Of a DNA stretch of 63,300 nt, positions 29,091-37,892 are shown one piece after another (the first letter of the stretch is position 1; every line of letters begins with the position of its first letter). A program made the position numbers and the translations under genes. The notes below the pieces were generated by a model. The model saw only the letters and a list, made by a program, of their open reading frames with translations, was not told the origin of the DNA and did not search any database. This DNA comes from Chryseobacterium sp. ISL-6. Lineage in GTDB: Bacteria > Bacteroidota > Bacteroidia > Flavobacteriales > Weeksellaceae. Where the stretch lies: the NCBI RefSeq assembly GCF_018613715.1, contig NZ_JAGGPT010000004.1:1-63300 (forward strand), given 5' to 3'.

Positions 29091-29320
29091 CCATCGGGAC
29101 ATCCCCTTATAAGGAGAAAGTTCTTTTGGAACTTCCAATACAACCTTCCATCGGAAGGAATACTTCCTTTTTGAACCTCGGTATCGTGTCCTTAAAAAAG
29201 GATAAAGTCATAGGTTTTTCCAGCGAACTTTGGAAAATACATATTCACTGATTGTCCATAACTTCTTACTGCCACTGCTAAAAACAGGAATATCAAGATT
29301 ATTTGTATTTTATTACTCAT
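29091..29320 (-). pseudogene. TlpA-family gene remnant (N-terminal duplicate)
   Basis: Starts ATG with signal peptide (ILIFLFLAVAVRSYGQSV) and NMYFPKFAGKTYDFILF, then an in-frame TAA where the intact gene at 25995 has a Gln codon. A frameshift and loss of everything after codon about 75 follow. It is clearly a copy of the 5' end of 25995-27407, in the same orientation and position relative to FISUMP copy 3 as the intact gene has to copy 2. Confidence 0.85.
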
Positions 29321-29430
29321 AATAGTCTTTAAATATTGGAGTTAATTTAAAATCACATGACTACAGAAATATTATTTTTTTTCTTACGACCTCTTATAAC
29401 CTTTCCTAATCACTACAAACTGATTTAAAA

Positions 29431-29455
29431 GTGCGGCAAAAAGATTTTGCCGCAC
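29431..29455 (-). terminator. GTGCGGCAAA hairpin, copy 3
   Basis: GTGCGGCAAAA/TTTTGCCGCAC (11 bp), 75 bp past the stop of FISUMP copy 3. The flanking CTGATTTAAAA is identical to that of the copy at 27512. Confidence 0.75.
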
Positions 29456-29529
29456 AGATCTTCACTTTAAATGGTATATAACTGTTATTCTATTCAATGT
29501 AATCTTTAAGTCAATTAATTACTAAAAAT

Positions 29530-30803
29530 TTATTGATTAATACAACGCACTGAAAAACCATATTTGCGGATCATAGAGGTCGCAGTATTAATGCTACCAA
29601 AAAGAATGTACATGCTGTAAGCATCTGCATCTTTCTCCGTGTTGCTCCAATAGTAACTGTTATAGGCACGATAGTTTAATCCTCCGAAATCCTTCTCACG
29701 GAATCCTGCGGTAGGGAATGTTAAGGTACTTCCATTATTCACAAATACCTTTGCAGCACCAAAATTGCTACTACCGCCTGAAATATTTACAGCCCACGTT
29801 CCTATATTGCTCGAAGTACTTGAAGCATTAAACGCAGTCCATTCATTTCTGGTAGGGACTCTAAAACCAGCAGGACAGGGATCATTAGCCGTTTTTACCG
29901 GAACCGCTTCCGTACCACTGTTCCAAGCTTTATCTGCAGCTGCACTTGTATTCCATCCAGAAATATTACCACTGGAGACATAAGCAGTAGCTGCAGGGGT
30001 AGATCTCCCCCATTGATAATAGTTCCCCATGATCGCCTGGACAGGAACATTAGGATCTAGCGAGGTATCGGCACCCAGGTTATAAGTTCTCATTTGACGG
30101 GTCTGACCATTAATAACTACAGGAAGTATGTCTGGAAAAGAACTACTCGCAGCCACTGTACGAGTAAATCCGCAAGTCTCTCCTGCTAAAGTAATAGTGA
30201 AGACCGCAGTACCAGCAGCCGAAGGAGTACCAGTAATCGCAAAGTCCAGATTACCGTTACCGTTGTTTAGCGTACCGGAGGAAAGCGTAGCAGTAAGTCC
30301 AGTTACCCCACTAGAAGGGACACTAATGCCGGAATAAACACCACCATTACCTCCAGTATAGGGGATTATGGTATTAATCCCTGCAGCAGCCTCTCCAGAT
30401 TCAAGTACCCCGATATTGCTAGCACCAGAACAACTCAGCTGGGTAACACCAGCTGTAACGGTACCACCTGAGCTTATCTTTACCCAACGGTTAGTACCAG
30501 AATCAAAGTAATAAAACCCTCGGCTGTCCATTCCCTCCACCTGACCGGTACGGTTAGCAGGATCTGGCGGAGCAGTCACAAAGGCCAGTGTAGCATCCTG
30601 ATCTGCACCATATACCCCAGCAGTCTCTGCTGTGTGTAGAGCATTTCCAGTTACACGCGGAATAATAAGTCCTTCCGAAGTACTTCCGTCTATTGTTTTA
30701 CTTTGTATATCCATAGTGGATTTGGGAGTAACATTATTGATACCCACCTGTCCATAGGACAAAGCCCTATGAAAACTATTGGTAATAAGTACATTTTTCT
30801 CAT
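29530..30803 (-). pseudogene. FISUMP surface protein, copy 3, frameshift in signal peptide
   Basis: A 410-codon frame (29530-30762) covers the VGINNVTPKSTMDI motif, YYFDSGTNRWVKISSGG linker, an Ig-like segment (GISVPSSGVTGLTATLSSG) and the FISUMP core (NDPCPAGFRVPTRNEW, YWSNTEKDADAYSMY, FSVRCINQ). It lacks a leader in frame. The leader is present at 30803 (MRKMYLLPIVFIG) in the next frame. Restoring one G in a GGG run would give FIGALSYGQVGINN. As written the protein would stay in the cytoplasm. Either a recent mutation or a base-call error. Confidence 0.75.
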
Positions 30804-31001
30804 CGTAATAAATATTTTAAATTATTTGTTATTTTATTAATGTGATCATTATGATGCATGAGAGAATTATTACAAGAAAAGACACATAAAATATAGTATT
30901 CTTTATAATGTAATGTAATTTTTTACATCCCTACTTTCCCTTCAGTTTTATTAATATTACCTTATTCTGTACAATAATTTTGATAATGAAATTTTGTAAT
31001 A

Positions 31002-31080
31002 CAAATGTAAAATTCTACTATTAAAAATACAATTGGCGACAAGTCGTATTATCGCTAATGCGCTGTAGTTTTTTTCACTA
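31002..31080 (-). promoter_or_regulatory. Composite promoter motif, copy E
   Basis: Minus strand: TAGTGAAAAAAACTA (31066-31080), 12 nt, GATAATACGACT (31042-31053), 32 nt, -7 box TACATTTG (31002-31009). This copy also has a TTG 20 nt before the box. Drives FISUMP copy 3 with a leader of about 195 nt. Confidence 0.7.
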
Positions 31081-31414
31081 AACAAATTTGATTCTATCAA
31101 TCTATGTCACCTATGAGATATAACATTTTGATATATCGAAAATCTGATAGAGTCCTTTGACGGGTCGCCGTGCCGCTACTGAAATAAAAATTAGCTTTGT
31201 ATAGATTTCAGTTGCAGACACAGCTATTAACGTCCCGTATCGTTGTTATGATTTTCACAAAGGAAAAGTAATATATTTTAAAAGTGTGATCTTTGTTTTT
31301 ACAATTATTTCCTCTATACTATACTAAAACACTTATGAATGTTTCTGGTGTCATTATAATTACAAAATTTGCGAACTATTCTCTCACCATCACTATGGAA
31401 TACAATTCTTAAAA

Positions 31415-31439
31415 GTGCGGCAAAACACCATTGCCGCAC
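31415..31439 (-). repeat. GTGCGGCAAA hairpin, copy 4 (no adjacent gene)
   Basis: GTGCGGCAA and TTGCCGCAC arms followed by AAGGTTCAAA. No gene ends here. It is probably the terminator of a lost FISUMP-type gene. Confidence 0.6.
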
Positions 31440-31805
31440 AAGGTTCAAATAACCAAAAACTAAGGATGAAAAATTAGTCTTATTTTTAAATCTGTACTAT
31501 TCATTAATGGTTTAAACAAACAACACATAATATTTAAAATATTCAAATTAAAAAAGCAATTCTTATGTTTATTAACGAGTGCGTTGTGTTGCAATTAATA
31601 AGAAAAACCAACAATATATACTGTCTCCAAATAGTTTATTTATCAATTAATCTTAATTGCAAACACGTTTCATGCACTCGTATTTCTGTTATTTTTCTAA
31701 AGGAACTAACAATAATTATAATAATATCCTTTATTAGCTATCAATACTCTTATCTACAATTCTTATCTTTTTACTTATCATAATAATACTTAAATTTGTG
31801 TTAAA
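31440..31805. other. Gene-free decayed repeat region
   Basis: The flank AAGGTTCAAAtAACC...AAACTAAGGATGAAAAATTA after the hairpin at 31415 recurs after the hairpins at 28784 and 31806. This suggests successive duplication followed by loss of the genes between. No convincing ORF. Confidence 0.45.
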
Positions 31806-31829
31806 GTGCGACAAATATCTTTGCCGCAC
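31806..31829 (-). repeat. GTGCGGCAAA hairpin, copy 5 (no adjacent gene)
   Basis: GTGCGACAA and TTGCCGCAC (one mismatch) followed by AAGGTTCAAA as at 31415. A relic of the same repeated 3' unit. Confidence 0.5.
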
Positions 31830-32043
31830 AAGGTTCAAAGAACCTAAAACACAAAGTATAATGAAAAATTATAATTAGATGTTTTCTATTTCAATGTTGT
31901 CGTAAAAAATATCTTTGTTTAATAGGATGTAACCACTGATCCATAAATTATTGATTCAATTCTTTATATCATAGGCACTTTCACTTCACATTTGTTCTAA
32001 CTTTCTAACAGTAAATGCGCCCTTTTATTAAGTAAGAATAAAA

Positions 32044-32178
32044 ATCCAGCAAAGACATTATAGCAATGCCGGATAATTAAACTTAATATAACAATATAAT
32101 TAGATCTTCTGGATAATTGCTTAAATCTGATATGAATAATCGCAATAATAATATATTTATTTCTATCCAGACCTTAAT
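32044..32178 (-). ncRNA. Predicted short ORF-less transcript
   Basis: Bounded upstream by promoter copy F (-7 box 32183-32190) and downstream by a hairpin whose minus-strand arms ATCCGGCA/TGCTGGAT pair only with a G-U wobble, followed by TTTTTATT. That gives about 135 nt with no ORF. The layout (box, about 110 nt, ATCCGG hairpin) matches the leaders at 2938-3068 and 6591-6700, so it could be either a small RNA or a leader that lost its gene. Confidence 0.4.
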
Positions 32179-32182
32179 ACAA

Positions 32183-32260
32183 CAAATTTAAAAAGTTAAG
32201 TAACAATATCCCTCATATCCGCAGTCATATTACCACTAATAAATTGTAGTTTTTTAACTA
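32183..32260 (-). promoter_or_regulatory. Composite promoter motif, copy F (orphan)
   Basis: Minus strand: perfect palindrome TAGTTAAAAAACTA (32247-32260), 12 nt, GGTAATATGACT, -7 box TAAATTTG (32183-32190). Centre-to-box distance is 67 bp. No protein gene follows. Confidence 0.65.
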
Positions 32261-32347
32261 ATCCGCCATTGTAGTAAAGACAAGAAAGAAAAATGATTAA
32301 AGAAATAATAGATTACTCAACATCCCAAACTACATTCTTATAGAAAA

Positions 32348-32369
32348 AGCCAAGAAATAATCCTTGGCT
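32348..32369 (-). terminator. Terminator of the small lipoprotein gene
   Basis: AGCCAAG/CTTGGCT arms, about 33 bp past the stop at 32402, with TTTTTC following on the minus strand. Confidence 0.7.
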
Positions 32370-32401
32370 AACTAATCACATGAAAATTATTTAAATGAAA
32401 A

Positions 32402-32812
32402 CTATTTATCTTTAGTATAGGTTTCATCATTTTCCCCATTACTTCTGCCTTGAGAAACTATTAAGTTTGTATCATCAAGCTTTTTAATAAGAAGCGTATC
32501 GACACTATTTGAGAGTACTTTCACACCTTCAGTATGATACCATAACAATAAGGTATCACCAGACTTTTCCCATTTATCATACAATAAGGTATGAATATTC
32601 AAAGAACTTGCCGACCCGTCTTTATGTAGCTCAAAGCCCTGTTTCTCAGCTTCCATACCAGGAATAGGTTGTAGCCATTTTCCGACAAGCTTATCTTTAC
32701 TAAAAGAAGAACTTGAACCTTTTGACGAATTCGTTTCTTCTTGCGACTTTGACGGCGAATTACACGCCATTAATGACCCGAGAATAATGATTAAAATAGA
32801 TTTTTTTTTCAT
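32402..32812 (-). CDS. Lipocalin-like small lipoprotein
   Basis: 136 residues from the chosen start MKKKSILIIILGSLMACN, preferred over an ATG 60 bp upstream because it puts the lipobox (SLMAC) at the N-terminus. A Ser-rich linker is followed by a compact beta domain: LVGKWLQPIPGMEAEKQGFELHKDG, LLYDKWEKSGDTLLLWYHTEG. The opening GKW and closing strand pattern resemble small lipocalin-like proteins of Bacteroidota. A weak copy of the palindrome motif lies at 32964. Confidence 0.75.
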   Translation of the reverse strand: MKKKSILIIILGSLMACNSPSKSQEETNSSKGSSSSFSKDKLVGKWLQPIPGMEAEKQGFELHKDGSASSLNIHTLLYDKWEKSGDTLLLWYHTEGVKVLSNSVDTLLIKKLDDTNLIVSQGRSNGENDETYTKDK

Positions 32813-33306
32813 AACATGTAAAATTTGAGTTTTCATTATCATTTTTGGTATTAGTTTATTATTTAATATCAATTACTGTTGTCAACACACACTGTATCAA
32901 TGCTTATGTTTTTAACTATTACAAATTTAAAGTATATATTCCCTTATCAACACAAACTTATTGTAGTTTTATAACTATTTATATATAAAACAATAACTAC
33001 ATATATATTTAAAATTATTTACACCTGCTTGAAAACTGCCACCAAATTTCTGTGTTTTTATTTTATTCACAAATCTAAAAAATCACTAAATCCATACCTC
33101 AAGTTATTGTTTAAGCCATTCTTTAATGTAAACAACAAACTACATTAGAATAAAAATAATACTACATATCAGTATTCCAAAATACATTCATTTTGTTTAT
33201 ACTTTTATAGTAGTTTATTAATCTTTGTCTGAGAAGAAAAAAGATTGAAAAAATCAGTCATCTCGTATTCTTTTATAATAAAAACAACCATGAAATATTC
33301 AAAAAA
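32813..33306. other. Divergent promoter region
   Basis: AT-rich, with no gene. It contains TAGTTTTATAACTA at 32964-32977 with a TAAATTTG box at 32922 on the minus strand, but at 45 rather than 67 bp. On the plus side GTAGTTTATTAATCTTTG near 33205 is a near match to a -7 box for the gene at 33307. Confidence 0.4.
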
Positions 33307-35463
33307 ATGAAAAAAACAGTCTTATGTTGGCTTATCTTAATTTGCTCAACATGTTATTCACAGAGTAGAATTACTACATCAAATTCTAGTAAAACACAAT
33401 CGATTGATAAAGCTAAAGACAAATCTGGAATAACCATTCGTAAGGTTACTCAAAAAACAGATGATGTCATTTTTAAAACAGGAAATTTTGGAATAGGAAC
33501 AATTATTCCTGTAGGCAAGTTTGAAGTTGTATCTGATAATATTGGAAATGATTATGGAAATAAATACTTTTTTAGAGGCTTTGGAACTTCTAAAGAACCT
33601 TCAATCATCCTGACTTCTGCCAATGGTACAGCAACAGACCCATTGAATCTTGCTAATAATGACTTTATAGGTTCCATTTATTTTAGTCCGATGGTAGCAG
33701 GAGCTGTAAATATTCCCGGTGGTTCATCAATAAATTCTTATTATCGCGGAGACGGCACCACGTTATTTAGTGATTTAATCTTCAGAACTTCAAATGGGGA
33801 ACAAATGCGTATTGATCCTAATGGAAACATTGGTATAGGAACATCTACACCAAACAGTATATTAGACTTGGGTCCAAGTCACGGTACTAGCCCCACTGAT
33901 GTCCTTGGAAAAAAATTAACCGTTTATAATAATGAATCTGGAACTAGTTTTTATGGATTAGGCAGTAGTACGGGAATACTTCAGTTTCATGCGGCTTCAA
34001 CTCCAGCAAAAGCACCTGAAATGGTACTAAGTTCTATAGGATATGTAGGTATTGGTACTACTGCCCCAAGCACCATATTAGACTTAGGATCAACTATCGG
34101 AAGTAACCCTACTCATTTACTTGGAAAAAAACTGGCAGTATATAATGATGCATCTGGAAATGATTTTTATGGACTGGGAACCAGCAAAGACATTTTACAG
34201 TTTCATGCGGCCTCCACTCCTGCAGAAGCTCCTGGAATGGTATTAAGTGCTGCCGGAAAAGTGGGAATTGGAACAACTACACCAAGTAGTATATTAGATT
34301 TAGGAACCACCATTGGAAATGATCCGAATGATGTATCAGGAAAGAAATTTGCTGTTTACAATGACGCAACGGGAACTAATTTTTACGGACTAGGAAGTAG
34401 TAACGGTATTCTTCAGTTTCACGCAGGCTCTACTTCAACTAAGGCACCGGGTATGGTACTAAATACTGCAGGAAATTTAGGTATTGGTACTAATACTCCA
34501 AACACGGTATTAGACTTAGGATCAACTATTGGAAGTAATCCTACTCATTTACTTGGAAAAAAACTGGCAGTATATAATGATGCATCTGGAAATGATTTTT
34601 ATGGATTGGGAACTAGCAAAGACATTTTACAGTTTCATGCTGCTTCTACTCCTACAGAAGCCCCAGGAATGGTGTTAAATTCTTCCGGAAAAGTTGGTAT
34701 TGGAACAACTACACCAACTAATGTATTAGACCTTGGTCCTAACGTTGGAATTGATCCCAATGATGCACTTGGGAAAAAATTGGCAGTTTATAATAACGTA
34801 GCGGGAACTAATTTTTACGGATTAGGAAGTAGTAATGGTATCCTTCAGTTTCATGCAGGCTCTACTCCAACTAAGGCACCCGGTATGGTACTAAATTCAG
34901 CCGGAAATGTAGGTATAGGTACCTTAACACCCTTAAAAAAACTGGATATTGAAGGATCTGTAAGAATTAGTCAGACTCAAACAGACAATACTCCTAAAAA
35001 TTTAGTGAGTGGTACTAGCAAACCTCTTTATGTTAACAATACAGATGGTACAGTGCGATATGCTCCAGATGGTTATACCAGAGTTTCTGGTGGATTTCGA
35101 CCAGGAGGGAATACTCTCATTGCCACTTTTCCTAACTCAAATACTCTTGCAAGAGTTCGATTTGTTAACTATGTGAGCAAAAGCGATAATAATAACAATG
35201 GTACTAAAGCAGCATATAGTTACGGTGATTTCACCATAATAGGCACTGACTTTAGTAATCCTATAACTTTTATTGATGTTGTTGTGAAGGGTTATGATGG
35301 AAAGCCAAGAGCATTTACAAGTACAAATACAAGTATAAGCTGGACAAATGCTAATCTTGGGACAACGACAATACTTCTTGATCAAACAACTGGGGAATTA
35401 CGAGTAACAAACACAAACACTCTTGTTTATAGTTATTTCTTTGAAATACTAGGTGGTATTTGA
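33307..35463 (+). CDS. Secreted tail-fibre-like repeat protein
   Basis: A 718-residue protein with a signal peptide (LCWLILICSTCYSQS). The N-terminal domain ends in NIGIGTSTP. Five tandem 72-residue repeats (216 bp each; the LDLG codons start at 33862, 34078, 34294, 34510 and 34726) read ILDLG...GKKLAVYN...FYGLG.S..ILQFHA.STP..APGMVL...GKVGIGT. A closing KKLDIEGSVRI motif and a 130-residue C-terminal domain follow. Repeats 2 and 4 are nearly identical, as are the ends of 3 and 5. The VGIGT-P-LD pattern is that of trimeric fibre shafts. Likely an exported surface fibre. Confidence 0.85.
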   Translation: MKKTVLCWLILICSTCYSQSRITTSNSSKTQSIDKAKDKSGITIRKVTQKTDDVIFKTGNFGIGTIIPVGKFEVVSDNIGNDYGNKYFFRGFGTSKEPSIILTSANGTATDPLNLANNDFIGSIYFSPMVAGAVNIPGGSSINSYYRGDGTTLFSDLIFRTSNGEQMRIDPNGNIGIGTSTPNSILDLGPSHGTSPTDVLGKKLTVYNNESGTSFYGLGSSTGILQFHAASTPAKAPEMVLSSIGYVGIGTTAPSTILDLGSTIGSNPTHLLGKKLAVYNDASGNDFYGLGTSKDILQFHAASTPAEAPGMVLSAAGKVGIGTTTPSSILDLGTTIGNDPNDVSGKKFAVYNDATGTNFYGLGSSNGILQFHAGSTSTKAPGMVLNTAGNLGIGTNTPNTVLDLGSTIGSNPTHLLGKKLAVYNDASGNDFYGLGTSKDILQFHAASTPTEAPGMVLNSSGKVGIGTTTPTNVLDLGPNVGIDPNDALGKKLAVYNNVAGTNFYGLGSSNGILQFHAGSTPTKAPGMVLNSAGNVGIGTLTPLKKLDIEGSVRISQTQTDNTPKNLVSGTSKPLYVNNTDGTVRYAPDGYTRVSGGFRPGGNTLIATFPNSNTLARVRFVNYVSKSDNNNNGTKAAYSYGDFTIIGTDFSNPITFIDVVVKGYDGKPRAFTSTNTSISWTNANLGTTTILLDQTTGELRVTNTNTLVYSYFFEILGGI

Positions 35464-35516
35464 TTCGCTAATGTTGCCACTCTATTTAATTACAAGCATT
35501 CCATTAATAAATCGCT

Positions 35517-35548
35517 AAACCGTGATATAGAATTTTATACCACGGTTT
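35517..35548 (+). terminator. Terminator of the repeat-protein gene
   Basis: AAACCGTG/CACGGTTT outer stem with an additional inner TATA.AATT pairing, 54 bp past the stop, followed by ATTATTT. Confidence 0.75.
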
Positions 35549-35665
35549 ATTATTTACTTTTATTATTATAATCAGTTAAATAAAAAAATAGAATGATTAA
35601 TAATTACAATGTGATTTCTTTAATCCCGTTATAGAAATAGTTCGCACGTAATTTAAGAAAAGTTA

Positions 35666-36095
35666 TTATTTCTTTTGAGAAACGATAAAGCTAACCAGAG
35701 TTCTTCTACTATTTCATCAAGACGATTCTAATCAGTCGTTATGAATCCATGAACACCGTTTTCAACCACTATAAAGTAATTTTGAATATTGAGTTTATCA
35801 AGATTTTTATGAAGATTTTTTGATTGTTTAAGAGGAACAATTTTATCACGGCTCCCCTGTTAAATTAAGGTTGGAACAGCATTGTCTATATAATTGAGAG
35901 GTGATATTGTTTTGAAATATAATACAATTTTTTTTTATCTTTATTGATATTAGATCCTGAAAACCCATTAATAAGTTTTTCTCTCAAATTAACCATTTGT
36001 TTTGAAAATACACCCATTACCCCTATTGGAAATTTCCCAATTCCTGTTAGTAAAAGTTTGTTGATATCTGTTGGGCCATACTGGTCAAAGAACAC
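35666..36095 (-). pseudogene. Esterase gene remnant (C-terminal duplicate)
   Basis: About 430 bp that match the 3' third of the esterase gene at 37893, from its stop codon back to the codons for QFGPTDINKLLLT, with nonsense changes and small indels. The identity extends beyond the stop through 35519 (compare 37748 onward), so the whole 3' end and downstream region was duplicated. Confidence 0.85.
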
Positions 36096-36101
36096 ATGAT
36101 T

Positions 36102-36302
36102 TGTTTATAAAATAGGAAATTTTAGAATAAGAACTACTATTTCTCTATGCAAATTTGAAGTTGTTTCTGACAATATTGGAAATGATTATGGAAGTAAGTA
36201 CTTTTAGGCGAATCGGAAATTCTAAAGAACAATCAATCATTCTGACTTCTATCAATAATACAGCAAAGATCCATTGATCTCCCTAATAATAACTTTATTA
36301 AG
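36102..36302 (+). pseudogene. Remnant of the tail-fibre-like gene (N-terminal segment)
   Basis: Matches the plus-strand codons for FKTGNFGIG..., KFEVVSDNIGNDYGNKYFFRG and the following PSIILTS region of the gene at 33307 (its positions 33472-33670), with several frameshifts. It begins a few bases after the end of the oppositely oriented esterase remnant, marking a recombination junction near 36100. Confidence 0.8.
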
Positions 36303-36866
36303 ATTCTTCAATTATGTGATAAGCTTCCCAATTGTTTAATAACCGCTTATCTAATTAGTTATTTTCTATGAAGATTTTTTCAAAAACCGGTCCTCCCACT
36401 CTGATCTTATTAATTCAGGTGAAAATCATAATCATTGTGTTGTTTAATGTTCTTTATAGTACAACATATAAGTTTGAATGAGCTTCCAAAAATAAGACCC
36501 TGCCCGGCAATTGTTGTTATGATCTGCCCTTGAAAATATTGAGCGTCGCTTGGGCAAAAAAGTCCATAATTGTGCATAGGATTAATGCGCCCATGAATAC
36601 CTTATTTATATAAGCATTCACACTTTTCAGAATGATTCAATAAATGAGAATGCAGCACGCACATTTGCTGCATTACGTAAGAAATTCTTAGTCTCACTTA
36701 AATATTTACAGGTTGCGAAAGCTTACTAGAAGCATATACTGAAACTTCATAAAAAAAATGAAATAATCACAGTAAAATGTATTCTGTGAAGTTGAAAATA
36801 TGCTAAAAATCTTCTGCTGATGATTATATTGATCAACTATAAATATAAATAGGTCAATTACATTTT
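36303..36866. other. Gene-free gap
   Basis: No credible ORF or repeat beyond the remnants to its left. Confidence 0.4.
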
Positions 36867-37418
36867 TTATCTATTATCAACATACCAAGATGCTCCATCG
36901 CAAATCAGATCTATAAATTTGAATCTATTGTTATTGTTTCCAGAAATTGTAAGAGTAGAACCACTGTAAACCCAGTTTAAAGGCACAGTCGTTCCACTAT
37001 TAGCGGCAGCAACACCATTTACAACAAAATTACTACCTGTCCCCCCATATAAATAAAATCGTATCAATCTACCTCTGAATACTGCTGCTGGAGGAGGAAG
37101 GGTTACTGTATGTACTCTATCTACAAAATAAAAATCTAGTAACTGCGTAGGAGAATATCCAGACATATTTGTTGTACCATTTTGTGAAAGAGAAGCTACT
37201 CTTAATATATTACTTGTCCTAGAAAAAATATTTCCATCAACGTCTGCTACAAGAAAGGTGTCATTAGTAGAAGTAGAAGCCGGAATTGTTCGTATTCTTG
37301 CATCCCCATTGACATCAAGGTTTTTTGTTGGCGTTTGAGTGTTAATACCCACATTTCCAGTTTGACACAATACTATGTTAGAAGCTACTATTGCAAAAGA
37401 AATTAAAAATGTTTTCAT
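36867..37418 (-). CDS. Secreted protein with VGINTQTPTKNLDV motif
   Basis: A 183-residue protein: signal peptide (ISFAIVASNIVLCQ), then NVGINTQTPTKNLDVNGDARIRTIP, the fibre/adhesin entry motif shared by five genes here. A beta-rich C-terminal domain follows (DFYFVDRVHTVTLPPP, RGRLIRFYLYGGTG, ICDGASWYVDNR). It appears intact. Probably a small surface protein; specific role unknown. Confidence 0.75.
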   Translation of the reverse strand: MKTFLISFAIVASNIVLCQTGNVGINTQTPTKNLDVNGDARIRTIPASTSTNDTFLVADVDGNIFSRTSNILRVASLSQNGTTNMSGYSPTQLLDFYFVDRVHTVTLPPPAAVFRGRLIRFYLYGGTGSNFVVNGVAAANSGTTVPLNWVYSGSTLTISGNNNNRFKFIDLICDGASWYVDNR

Positions 37419-37892
37419 GGTTTTATGTATTTAATTAATATTATAAATGTAAATAGTTAAACTTAACCAAAAAATAAAACACCCGTAGTTTTATATAGAT
37501 TAGATTGTAGTAATAAAACTAAATTCAACTCGATATTATATCTCGTATGTAAAAGCAAATTTTCACTCATATGCATTTCACTTGAGATATTAATTTAAGG
37601 AAAATGAGGCATTTAATTATTATAATAGTATTATTAATCAAATAACTGTGAGAGGTTTTAATCTTCACAATATTGACCAATTTATATTTCAAAATACTAT
37701 TTCCAGAACAAAAACTTATTTTCCGAAATAAAGTTGGTTTCTTAACCATGATATAGAATTCTATACCACACCCTTCGTTATTATTTTATCATTATAATCA
37801 GTTAAATAAAAAAAATAGAATGATTAATAATTACAATGTGATTTCTTTAATCCCGTTGTGGAAATAGTTCGCACGTAATTTAAGAAAAGTTA
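37419..37892. other. Gap containing the duplicated esterase downstream region
   Basis: 37746-37892 is nearly identical to 35519-35665. Near 37478, AATAAAACACCCGTAGTTTTATATAG resembles 40118-40142 in its first 20 bases, a further short repeat. No gene. Confidence 0.5.

Noticed and set aside
32922..32977. TAGTTATAAAACTA at 32964 as an eighth promoter copy
   Set aside because: The block spacing is 15 instead of 12 and the nearest -7 box is 45 bp away instead of 67. Possibly a relaxed relative, so not counted.
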